Shown here: one piece after another, positions 27,558-38,340 of the stretch
Layout of the letters: each line of letters begins with the position of its first letter
How positions within the stretch are numbered: the first letter of the stretch is position 1
Source: Blasia pusilla
Lineage: Eukaryota > Marchantiophyta > Marchantiopsida > Blasiales
NCBI GenBank assembly: GCA_050084515.1
Contig: CM114275.1
Coordinates: 24,428,001-24,492,000 of the forward strand
Direction: 5' to 3'
DNA length: 64,000 bases
Made by a program: the position numbers and the translations under genes
The notes under the pieces: model-generated
The model's input: only the letters and a program-made list of their open reading frames with translations
The model's database searches: none
Told to the model about the DNA's origin: nothing

Positions 27558-28013
27558 TAGGATTGCAAACGAACAAAGTCCGTGACCGTAGAATTATGTC
27601 CGTCCTAGGGACGAACATGTCCGTGCGGTCCCGGATACCCAAGCCCGCCGGCACCTCCGCGTAGACCAAGGCAAGCGAATCCCACACCCGTTTTGTGGCC
27701 CGTGCCAAGACCGTGGCAAGCCTGCAAGTTGGGATGGGCCTCCATTGGGCATGCTTAGGGCCCACACAAAGCCCGCTCCATGTGCGAGCCTTGAGCTCGC
27801 CTTGTAGGCCTTGTACCATTGTGCAGGCTCAACCGCGGGCCTGAACTTGCCCAATAAGGCCCACCCCACCCTGCCGACCTAGCTACGGGCCTCTCACGGG
27901 CTCGGTGCAAACCACAAAATAGGCACAAGCTTGGCATGCTTAGATGCGGGTCGTGGATACCCAAGCGGCATGTTTGTCCCATGGACGGACTTGTCCGTTT
28001 CCATGCAACCTTG
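27558..28013. mobile_element. MITE V, type B, inserted in W
   Basis: The left end is degenerate (TAGGATTGCAAAC) and the right end is CCATGCAACCTTG; GCCCGC-rich interior. Flanks CATGTCTA/CAAGTCCG match 5 of 8 and correspond to the subterminal part of W. Confidence 0.6.
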
Positions 28014-28378
28014 CAAGTCCGTCACTATGGCGGCTATGGACAGACAAGTGTGAACATATCCATAGACATGAATTGCAAGAGGTGGGACCCATACTTATAG
28101 CTCGTGGTGGAAGGCAAGATAGGGGCGGGCGGGGCAATAAGGGGAGAGGGATTCAAGGTTGCATGTGGACAAAGTCCGTATCTGCAAACATGTCCATATT
28201 CATCGACTTCATCCGTGCTCTGGAAGGACTTGTTCATGTGGACCATACCTTCCTCTTCTTTCTCATTCCGTCCACTTGCCTTCATGTTCCATGTTTTCCC
28301 GTTTCTTCCTCCCTTCATCTCCACTCCCTTCCCCCTTATTGCCCCACTCGCCCTTGCCCTACCTTCCATCATAAGGTA

Positions 28379-29046
28379 CAAGGTTGCATTTGGGAAAATT
28401 CCGTGTTGGCGGACATATCCATGTCCATGGACTTACATTCATCCTATAGAATGACTTCTCCGTGTAAGCCTCATCTCCCCCTTCTTTCTCATCCCCCCAC
28501 TTGCCTTCATGGTTGCACAAAAATGAACAAGTCCTTCCTTAGGACGAACATGGACGGACAAGTTTAGACATGTCCACGGGCATGGGTTTCAAGAGATGGG
28601 ATCCACACTTATAGTCCATGATGGAAGGCAAAGCAAGGATGAGAGGAGCAATGAGGGAGGAGGGAGTGGAGGTGGAGGGAGGAAGAAATTGGGGAGTATG
28701 GAACACGAAGACAAGTAAGGGGGATGAGAAAGAACGGAAAGGTGGGGCCCATACGGACAAGTTCTTCCTTAGGACGAACAAAAGTCCACGTGTAGAAGAC
28801 ATTTCCACGGACACAAACTTTTTCCACATGCAACCTTGCGCGCCTTCATGATCCGCACTTTCTTGTTTCTTCCTCTTCCCACCTCTATTCCCTGCCTCCT
28901 TCTTATCCCGCCCACCCTTGCCTTGGATTCCACCTTGAACTATAAGTGTGTTCTCCACCTTTTACAATCCATGTCCGTGGACATGTCCAAATTTTTCCGG
29001 CCATGTCTATTTTAGGGACATACTTATTTATTTTTATGCAACCATG
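28379..29046. mobile_element. MITE Y, type A, inserted in X
   Basis: Starts CAAGGTTGCATTTGGG and ends TTATGCAACCATG. Its duplication is decayed (ATAAGGTA/ACGAGCTT, 4 of 8). The X interior resumes on both sides, and Y is split by Z. Confidence 0.65.
28508..28838. mobile_element. MITE Z, type A, innermost
   Basis: A 331-bp copy starting CATGGTTGCAC and ending ATGCAACCTTG, inserted in the interior of Y. Flanks CTTGCCTT/CGCGCCTT match 6 of 8. Y sequence resumes with the GCCTTCATG segment also present at the insertion point. Confidence 0.8.
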
Positions 29047-29572
29047 ACGAGCTTTAAGTATGGACCCTACCTCTTGCAATCCATGTCTATGGACATGCCC
29101 AAACTTTTCCGTCCTAAGGACAAATTTTCCCCTTTTTTGTGCAACCATTGAGGGAGTGGAGGTGGTCGAGAGAACAAAGAAACGGGAAAGTGCAAAACAA
29201 GAAGGCAAGTGGGGATGAGAAAGAAGGGTGAGGTGGGGTCCATATGGACATGTCCTTCCATAACACGGACGTAAGTCCATGAGCTTGGACGTATGTGCAG
29301 AAATGAAATTTGTCCACATGCAACCTTGAGAACAAACCTTGCAGGCCAATATGGGCCACGCACGGGCTTAATGTGGGCCTATGCAAACTCCGTGGAGGCT
29401 ATAGATCAAGTGGCAAGAATGGACTATGGATTGCTAGACCATGTGGGGGCTGGCCGAGCCCGAGTCTACATTGCGGGTGGGGTAGGATGTAGGAACCCGA
29501 GCCCCCACAAACATATCATCCTAAAGACGAACATAAGTCCGTGGATACAAACTTTGTTTGTGTGCAACCTAG

Positions 29573-30911
29573 CTTACATGTCACCTCACCCAAAATAGAA
29601 CGAGAGTAAGTTTATCATGAACATTGGTTCTAATGCAACGGATCTATAACTAATCTCATCCAATTACCCAAGAAAAAATCATGCTAACTCCCTATCTCGT
29701 TAACATGTAGGGAGTCAACTAGATATTCGTGAGATACAACATAAAATTTATCCGATCACGCTCTTTAGCAATCACTATGCTTACTAAGATTCTAGTACGT
29801 AAGTAGTGCACATTAAGTCCAAAACATGTTCATCATCATGGACATCATGACTATCTCTCATCTCCTCCCCGACCTTGGGATTTGCAAACTCATCAGCTGA
29901 CCTCGCTACTAAAGTTGATCCATCTTGTTACACTAACTTAATCAGAATTTTTAAACATAAGAAGGCATATGAATGCCAACCTAACACTATCTCCCTATTA
30001 TTATCTCCATGTTATTGAGCCCATATCTCATCTCTCAAGATCGTTAGTGGATAATGACCAAACCCAACTACAACTGGCCTAGCCTATGAACATCTAAAAA
30101 TGAAACTTTTAAACTATTATACCAATAGTAATAGAAGTCATCTACCAAGCTCCCCTACATACACAATTCACACAATCATCATATTTTCAATAACTTTCTT
30201 TTAATGGATTGAAAATTTATAATTTTTTGGTGAAGAATTTCAAGGGGTAATCTTCGAATTAGGGATCATGATGAGTGGTGCATACTACCATCAACAAGAA
30301 CAACCATAAATCAAGTGCTACATTCTTAAGTATTGTATTCTCTTAACTCTTATGTTTTATATGTGAGAAATGTTTTGTCATTAATACACCATAAGGCTCA
30401 AATGGAACCAACACTCTTTGTCAAGGTTTTTGATTCTAAGAGACCAACAGTCTAACCTAGCAAGATTAGTTAGGGATAGAAGTTGGGACGCAAAACTCTT
30501 GAACCATTAGTAGATCGTTTTAGAAATAGAGTGCTGGGAAAATATCCATTAAGAGTGTAGAGCTTTTGTTAAATTTTTCAAGAGGGAACTTATCTCATAT
30601 GAAAAGAAAATATAAAACCTAGGGAGGTGTTGATTAAATCCAAGGAGATTTGCACAAATGTGGCCCTAGGAATTGTTTAGGGCGGGGCCAAGCACGCTGC
30701 TAGCTACTAATCGAGCTTAGGGTTGAGGCCCTGAGGGGCGTGATTCAGATGGGGTAGTCTAATGTGGCTTGCAAGGGACCCTCACTTTGCGACTTGCTCT
30801 CTCTTGGTCCTTCATTTGACGTTATGTTTTTTTCTCAAACTCCCTCGTTGCCTCACAGCCTTGCTATGTGATTTCATGATTGATTGAATCGATTTGAACT
30901 CTCAAAGCTTT
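29573..30911. other. AT-rich intergenic stretch, nothing recognised
   Basis: No coding or repeat signature recognised. Confidence 0.5.
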
Positions 30912-31231
30912 CATGGTTGCACAAAAACGGATAAGTCCTTCCTTAGGTCGGACATGGACGGACAAGTCTAGACATGTCCATTGACATGGGTTCCGAGAGG
31001 TGGGACCCACACTTTTAGTCCATGATGGAAGGCAAGGCAAGGATGAGAGGAGCAATGAGGGAGGAGGGAGTGGAGGTGGAGGGAGGAAGAAATGGGGGAG
31101 TATGGAACACAAAGGCAAGCAAGCAAGGGGAATGAGAAAGAAAAGAAATGTGGGGCCCAGACAGATAAGTCCTTCCATAGGACAAACATGGACATGTCCA
31201 CGGACACGGACTTTGTCCATATACAACCTTG
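30912..31231. mobile_element. hAT-like MITE, type A (TSD AAAGCTTT)
   Basis: A 320-bp copy with ends CATGGTTGCAC and ATACAACCTTG, flanked by perfect 8-bp repeats AAAGCTTT at 30904-30911 and 31232-31239. The duplication is itself palindromic, so it is weaker proof than the copy at 32986. Confidence 0.9.
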
Positions 31232-31538
31232 AAAGCTTTGGAGACTCTTATGTCAACTCTCTCATACAAGGCATATGCAAGGCAAATGCAAGCATCAAAC
31301 TCTCTCTTGTGTATTTGTGAAACCATATGGCCAATACAAGTTTTTTTATCTTCTTGTTCATCTGATGGTGCATAACAATGTAAGAACTTGAATTTCTACC
31401 CAAGTTAGTGACTTTATATTGATGTGCATCAATGGGCTGTCTCTCTTGCTAGAAGGCTCGGACAAAAGGCTTGAAGTCTTTAATTTTTCTCGTTGTAGGT
31501 TGCCAAAATTTTTAGTCTTTCAAATTTAACATATAAGT

Positions 31539-31588
31539 GGAGTGAGCATGCCAGGGAGGGTGAGCCTACTCCCTAGCATGCTCACTCC
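31539..31588. repeat. 20-bp near-perfect inverted repeat (hairpin)
   Basis: The arm GGAGTGAGCATGCCAGGGAG pairs with the complement of CTCCCTAGCATGCTCACTCC at 19 of 20 positions, around a 10-nt loop. It stands in AT-rich DNA outside the MITEs. A small-RNA hairpin or a remnant foldback element are both possible. Confidence 0.85.
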
Positions 31589-32098
31589 TTATTTCTCTCT
31601 TGCAAGCTCAATGGTGTTGCTAAAATTTTTTGTGAGAACTTTGCTACCCCCACTTATGTTCATTGCAATTCATGCTCAATTTCTCTGAATGCCATGTTGG
31701 TTTGTTGCATTGAGTATGATGTAAACCTCCCCTCCCTTTCATTGAGTTGCATTATCATTTTCTCTCAATGTTAGTCTCTATGATAGTATGCTTGAATAGA
31801 CTCTACAGTCTATACTTTTTGGCAAACATTCTTCATTCCATACCCATATTTAGAAAATAAGTTCAAAAAACATTTGTAGATATTACTACTATGGCTTCCA
31901 TTGATAGTTGTGAGGTTGCACATATTTAGATGAATTACATTCATGAGAATGTAATATAAATGCCCAATTAAAATATATCCAAGTGTAGTGATTTCTATTT
32001 TGATTCTAAATTATGTGCTAGAAAATGGGTATTTAACAGGTCTAAAGTCAAAAAATAGAGGGTATTTATTCCTTTCCATCCAAATGAAGAGACATATG

Positions 32099-32420
32099 CA
32101 AGGTTGCACATAGACAAAGTTTGTGTCTGCGGACTTATATCCGTCCGTAGGATAGACATGTCTGTGCGAGCACAAGTTCTTACGGCTCATACCGGAGCCC
32201 GCCCTACATGCACCTTAGACTCGACCTCAACCAACTTGCACCTAGTCTAGCAACGTGTGGACCTTATGTTGGGCCTAGCCTTGCGCTCTATGCAGGAAAG
32301 TGCGGGCTTAGGGTGGGCGAGCAAACTACGTGTGGGCCACACATTGGCTTATAGCGCGCACACCCATTCGATCTGTGTCTACCTCCCTTAATCAGACCCC
32401 ACACTTATTCCCGCATCCCC
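32099..32420. mobile_element. MITE type B, right end missing
   Basis: Starts CAAGGTTGCACATAGACAAAG with the usual subterminal GGAC motifs and a GCCCGC-rich interior. It stops near 32420 without the expected terminal sequence, so it is truncated. Confidence 0.7.
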
Positions 32421-32985
32421 ATGATATGCCATCCCATATGGATTGTTTGAAAGATGGGGGTATGAAACTTTGAAAGAGATAGAAACCATGGCTAATTTTT
32501 ATAAAGAAAAATAGTCTTCATATGGAAGGTTTAAGAAGTCTTTGTTAGATGATGCAACCATCAAGAATGAGTTCTTGGCTTTCAAATTTCAAGATCTAGG
32601 TCTTTGCAAAATGGACGGATAAGTCCTTTAAGGTCTTTTGGCTCGTGATATTCCATAGTCCTTTCAATATAAGGTATACTTATTTCCTTATGTTAGCTAA
32701 CATAGCTAGAGTGTAATGTGTAAGTAGATCCACCTGCGAAAGGAATCTTAGTATTCATAATGTGATTAAAACAAGGCCAAGGAATGTTTTAGGTTCTAAC
32801 CATTTAGTGCACTTATGAGAGTTAACATAGAAATTCTTTCTGATGGAAGTAAGCGTGGGATGTTTTAATAGAAGCTATAGATGTATGGAAGCATTCTAAG
32901 GAGTTTAGGTACTTGTATACGAACCTTGTCTTCTCTTTAGATAATATGACCATATCATGTGAAGGTAATAATCTACCATCCCAAA

Positions 32986-33299
32986 CATGGTTGCACAAGA
33001 ACCGAAAAGCCTATCCTTAGGACGGATATGGACAGAAAGTCTAGATATGGATGAAAAGAGGTGAGGCCCAAACTTGTAGCTTACGATGGAAGGTAGGGAA
33101 AAGACGAATGGGGTGATAATGGGGGAGGAAGGGACAGAGTGGAGGTGGACTTGTGGGGGGAAGAAGAAATGGTAAAGTATGGAACATGAAGGCAAGTGGA
33201 GGGAATGAGAAACAAGGGGAAGGTATGGTCCACATGGAGAAGTCCTTCATAGCATTGATATAAGTCCACAGAATTGGACTTTGTCCATATGAAACCTTG
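32986..33299. mobile_element. hAT-like MITE, type A (perfect TSD ATCCCAAA)
   Basis: A 314-bp copy from CATGGTTGCAC to GAAACCTTG with perfect 8-bp duplications ATCCCAAA at 32978-32985 and 33300-33307. This non-palindromic duplication is the cleanest proof of the family's 8-bp target duplication. Confidence 0.93.
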
Positions 33300-33307
33300 A
33301 TCCCAAA

Positions 33308-36300
33308 ATATATCCTCAAATGACTATTCCTCTTAAACATTTCTTTGAATCTTTTCTACTCAAATTCTAGACTGCTGCTCAATTTCCATTTTACCACTGT
33401 CAAAATTATTTTGGATTTTTATTAGAATTAACCTTTTATACAAAGGTTATCACTACATGCCTTTGTTTAAGATGTTATTAGCACCTCTAGACCCAAGAGG
33501 TAGGGTTCTCATGTTCACATCCTACTAGAGGTATAGAAAATAAATTTACTTTAAGCAAAAACTCATGAGTAGAAGGCACAATCTAAAATATAAAGAAAGA
33601 AAATTCGAGAAGTGAAAAAAAAACTAGAAACAAAATGGAGAATAGCAATGAAGTCCAGAAAAAAATGTGCCAATGAAACAACCAATTCACTAAAAAGAAT
33701 CACAGCTCATGACTTAGGCTAATAAAAAAAAAGCCTAGGGTATGAGCTAAGGGATATAATGAAAATCGAGGGTATGAATTCGAAGTACGTCTCACTTAAA
33801 AACTCAAAACTCAAGAAAAGTGGTTCAAGCCTTGATTCACAATGACTTGTTTTTATTTTGAATAGGCAAGAGCCAAGATTAGCCACTAAATATTTAATTT
33901 TCTTGCATGATGGAAACTTACATGGCATCATATATAGTGGTTGCTCCAACATGGCTCATTTAACCAACGAGAAAAAAAGATGAATAAATTTTTGGAATGA
34001 TGCCCTTTTCTAAGGGAAAATATCATTTCAATGGCAACAATATCCAAAAGCCATTATGGAGAATAAAAGTTTGGTAGCCAACTTCAAGGAGATAATAAAA
34101 AATCCTCCAACTTAAGGAGATATTATCTTTTTCATATCTTATTATTTATGCCTAAACCTACAAGAAATGCAATCTATTAGTGAATTGAAAATATTTACAA
34201 TAATTTCATAGATCTTATTGATCAAGAAGCTCCTTACAATTTGGAAACACAAGTTAGAGGTGCTTAAACTCCAACATCCTTAAAAGCCAAAAAAACTTGA
34301 CTTAGGAAAAGAGCATGTAATGGTAGAATTCAATGACAATGACCATGACAAAATTAGACCTTCCCTAAGAAAACATAGACAAGCATAAGAAATTCACCAC
34401 GGTGATTTGTATACCATTTTCAAATATTCTCACAACATTTTCCCAATTATTGTTTATATGACTATTGGATTGTCTTATTTGTAATGTTGACATATGAAAA
34501 AGGGAATGCATTTCTATTCATTCTTTTGAGCTTATTTCATTATTTCTCTCATATCCACCTTGTTAAGTTGTATTTAGTCATTTATGAAGACTTGTTATAC
34601 AAAAAAACAACAGACTTTTATAAAAAAAAAAAAATGAAGAAGAAGGGATTGCTCAATTCAATGTAAAAGAAAATTTTCTTGGGATTTTACTTAAATCGTA
34701 ATGACTAATTCTATTATCTATCAAAGACTATAAGTGTGAAGAAGCAATCTATTTTTTTCCATGTTAATATTACTTAAGTGGCCCTAGAGCACACTTCTTG
34801 ACTCTCGAGCACAATCCTTGATGTTGGGCCAAAAGTTAATTCTAGGTTTGGGATTGCAACTGAACAAGTTGGAGAGGTGTTTGCTTCATATTCAAATGGC
34901 CCTTGGTGGTTTGAGTGCACCATGGTTCATGCGTATGACACAACATGAGTCAAGACATGAGTTGATGGTAAGTTGCAACCATAGCATCCTACAAATATTT
35001 TTTATGGCGAGAGCTTGACTCTTTAGTGATGGTGATATGCACTAATTAAGTGGTATGATGTGCTTGTCAGTAATGTTGTTTTTTTATCCTATGGGGTTCC
35101 ATGGGTTTAATGTTAGACTCTTGGGAGGATTTGACCTCTTATTGGTCGGATTGGCAATCAAGTGGTGGTTGTGTGAATCGTTTGCGAGTGCTGGAAATTG
35201 GCAACATTATTGGTGTGTAGCAACGTAAAGTAGCGACTATTGCGGCTTGCCGGTTTGAGGTTAGTGGGGTTGATGACATATTGAAGGATCAACCAGTGGT
35301 GGAAAAGGGTCTAGTCATGAAGGATCATATTTTGACTAGTAGCATTGATTTTTGTGACATCATGTGTGGATTGGGGGCCATTGGTGGATCCACATGAGTT
35401 GGACCATTGGTGCAACAAAGTACAAATCGATATATCTACCAAGTATGGAGTGAAACCTTCATTGTAGAGAGTGAGGATGTGTAGTGGGTCCATCGATGTT
35501 GTTGGTCTTTGTGTGTGATAGTAATCCATGGATTGTGTGTTACCACTACATCCCTATCATGGGAGTGATATTAGCATGGTTAAGATGCTGCCAATAGAGT
35601 CATGAGTACAATGATCTTTTAGTGAGGAATTAGATGAGATGTCATAATTAGTCTCATCATAATATCTTAGCCAGATAATATATTGTTCAGTTGTGGGAGT
35701 GCAAGATCATTTTTGAGTGGTTGTGGCCGAGTCCTTATAGTCAAAGGTGTACAACCTATGCTCATCATGGTATTATGTGATGGCGTTATATGGTGTGTTG
35801 GATGCCAATATTTCATGCGGTTCCTTATGGATGATGGTTATGTCCCACATATACATAATCATTGTTCATTGAGAATGATAAGGATGGCATGTGGGAGACT
35901 AATGATAGGTTAAGTAATCACCCAACCTCCTTATCTTAGCATCTTAGCACCAAAAGATAAATGTTATTCTCAACGCGACGTTTGACTATCTAGGGTTGGA
36001 TGGACTCGAACATCAACTAGGGAGGGTGGAATTGTGGGGCCTCTTTATGTGATGGTGTACATATTGATGTGATGTATGTGTGGTATGTTGTGAATTTATG
36101 TTTGCATGTATGTAACGATAATGTATATCATGTAGCATGGGTATGCGCACAATAGAATATTATTTACTAGAAGTTGGTTTCTAGTGATTTTTGCCCAATT
36201 GTTGCTAACATACATTTATTCCCTACTTCAAGCATTGAGAAATATAGAATGTGCTTTCAATTTCATGCTTATATGTAAATATATTATCTTTATAATAATT

Positions 36301-37659
36301 GGCGATCCCATATGCATGATAAGACAAGATAGTGAGATAATTGAACCATATTAGATGGGTAGAAATAGATAGGGATGGAGAAAACGAACAGGGATTATTT
36401 ATTTAAAATTTTATTTCATATTATAATGGATTATTATAAATATTAATAAATTGGAATAATTATGATAAATAACCAATTTTTTTGAATTTGTGCCTTAATT
36501 CAAATTTGATGGAAAGGGAAAATTAATTTCAATGGAGAAGGAGTAGAGTTTGTTTAAATTTTCCATAAGGGTAAAATTACTTAGGGGATTGGGATATCAT
36601 TTAAATTTGAATGGAGGATTTTAATAACTTAGAAGAGTGAAATGTTATTACTCTTCTAAGATTTTGAAAATAGAAATTATAATTAAAAATTCAAATAAAG
36701 AATGTGATTATTTTTTTAAAAATAATCCTTTCAATTCACATGTGATATTTTAGGAAAAGAAAATGAATTTGAAAGGAAAAGGAAAATGATTCCGTTAGTT
36801 AAAATCAACTAAGAAATTTGTTAGTGAATGTCGTTTTGGTGGGAAGAGTGGAAGGGAAAGAATAGTTATTATTCAAACTTCTACGGAGGAGTGAAATTAT
36901 TTAGGGGAGTTGGGTATTATTTAAAGGTGAAATTTTCTTACTCTTTTAAGATTTAAAAAATTGGAAATTACATTTAAATTTTGAATTAAATATAATTTCA
37001 AAATTTTAAAAAAATTATCCACCCCTATTTTTTTAAGGACCTTCTATTGAGGAAACTATGTTATACATGCGTCGCATGGGCAACATACTAGTTCATAGAA
37101 TAAGGAAAAGAGGAAAGAAGATGCCTCCAACAACACCTCAAAGGTGCATGGAGTTAAGTATCAACAAGCAATTGTCATTCAAGATTACACAAGGATTACT
37201 TTGAAAGTTTTTTCTACACAACGATGAGAGCCGATTCAACACAAGTCTAGATTCCTCCAAAAATGTTCCTTCATATTGAATTTCCTCATTCTTTTTTTTC
37301 AGGCACTTTCTTAAGGACTATAGATTCAAACCAGAGAGAGATAAACTATGCCATGAGGGAAATGAAAGAAAACCATACAAGGAGAATAGGTCACTCTATT
37401 TTAAGCTTAGCCAAAAACTCCTATTGATCAAATGGATGGAAGTAGATCTTATTTGAATAAGGAAGAGGCTTTCAAGGACTGAGGATTTTTTTTTAAGTCG
37501 GCATTACTTGAAGCTAGCTTTCATCAATGGTTGTAGTTAGTACTTGATTTAGCTAGAACAAATTCCACATAGAATTGACTATTTTAAATGTTGGCTAGCA
37601 TAGAATCCATAATAATGTTATATTTTTTCGTTCATAACCGTACATAAATTACTAGATTA
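33308..37659. other. AT-rich intergenic stretch, no gene recognised
   Basis: No recognised coding sequence. A diverged direct duplication lies at about 36500-37020. A G/T-rich segment at 34.8-36.0 kb has short open frames without a recognisable domain. Confidence 0.5.
36500..37020. repeat. Diverged direct duplication, spacing about 315 bp
   Basis: Two segments share TTAGGGGA-TTGGG(A)TAT(C/T)ATTTAAA and TTACTCTT(C/T)TAAGATTT followed by AT-rich sequence. An 11-bp inverted repeat CTTAGAAGAGT/ACTCTTCTAAG lies in the first unit. Confidence 0.55.
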
Positions 37660-38340
37660 CAAGGTTACTCACGGAAAAAACCGTGTCCGCAGACTTATGT
37701 CTGTCCTTAGGACGGACATGTCTGTATGGGCCCAGGTTTATGCTGCCCGCACTTGGGCTCTCCCCACCCAAAATTTAAACTAACGACCCGTCACTTGTTC
37801 TTGTAATCCATGATGTAGTCCCCATCGAGCCCGTAGAGGTCCACGGACATGCCCAATGGGTCCCTCGCCCACACCTGAGCCTTCCCTTAAGCCCGCCCAA
37901 CCCTAAATGTAGACCCCGGATGGCCAAGTCCGTACCCATTTTATAGCCCGCACAAAGCCCACGGCAAGCCCACATAGCGAGTTGGGATCCTATTGGGCCC
38001 GCATAAGATGGGCTTCATGTGGGCTAGAAAATGGGTGCAGTCTTGGCTAGCCCGAGTCTAAATTAAGGGCTAGGCGAGCTGAGAGGTGAGCTCAGGCGCG
38101 GGCCGTGGGTACCCGCGCTCGTATGGATGTATGTCCGCGGACTTGATATGTTTGTGTGCAACCTTGCCCACATCAAGCCTGGCAAGCCCACAACGGGTGT
38201 GTGCGGGCCTAGCAAGGGCTCATAGCCCACACACCTACTCGATCCTTGCCCGCATCCATTCCCACGTCACAAACCCGTGCGGAGGCTCTGTTGGGCATGT
38301 CCATCCCATGGACGTACAAGTCCGTTTCCATGCAACCTTG
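37660..38340. mobile_element. hAT-like MITE, type B (TSD CTAGATTA/CTAAATTA)
   Basis: A 681-bp copy from CAAGGTTACTC to CCATGCAACCTTG, with 8-bp flanks matching 7 of 8. An internal TGTGCAACCTTG near 38152-38163 suggests that a second copy end is nested or duplicated inside, which would explain the unusual length. Confidence 0.82.

Larger units (their letters stand above)
28154..29149. mobile_element. MITE X, type A, inserted in W
   Basis: Starts CAAGGTTGCATGTGGAC and ends GTGCAACCATT. Flanked by GAGGGATT/GAGGGAGT, an 8-bp duplication with one mismatch. Split by Y. Confidence 0.75.
27530..29328. mobile_element. MITE W, type A, inserted in U
   Basis: Starts CATGGTTACAC and ends CACATGCAACCTTG, with a type A interior. 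The candidate 8-bp duplication AGAGCGAG/AGAACAAA matches at 5 of 8 positions. W is itself split by V and X. Confidence 0.65.
27289..29572. mobile_element. MITE U, type B, outermost member of a nested cluster
   Basis: Left part 27289-27529 begins CAAGGTTGCACG. The right part, about 29329-29572, ends TGTGCAACCTAG. Type B copies share ends with type A but have an interior rich in GCCCGC/GGGCC motifs. The element is split by insertion W. Its own 8-bp duplication is not clear (TATGTCAC on the left; CATGTCAC lies a few bases beyond the right end). Confidence 0.65.

Noticed and set aside
27944-28567. 207-codon open frame
   Set aside because: Runs across the nested MITEs. No domain, and parallel frames are open on the other strand, so it is compositional.
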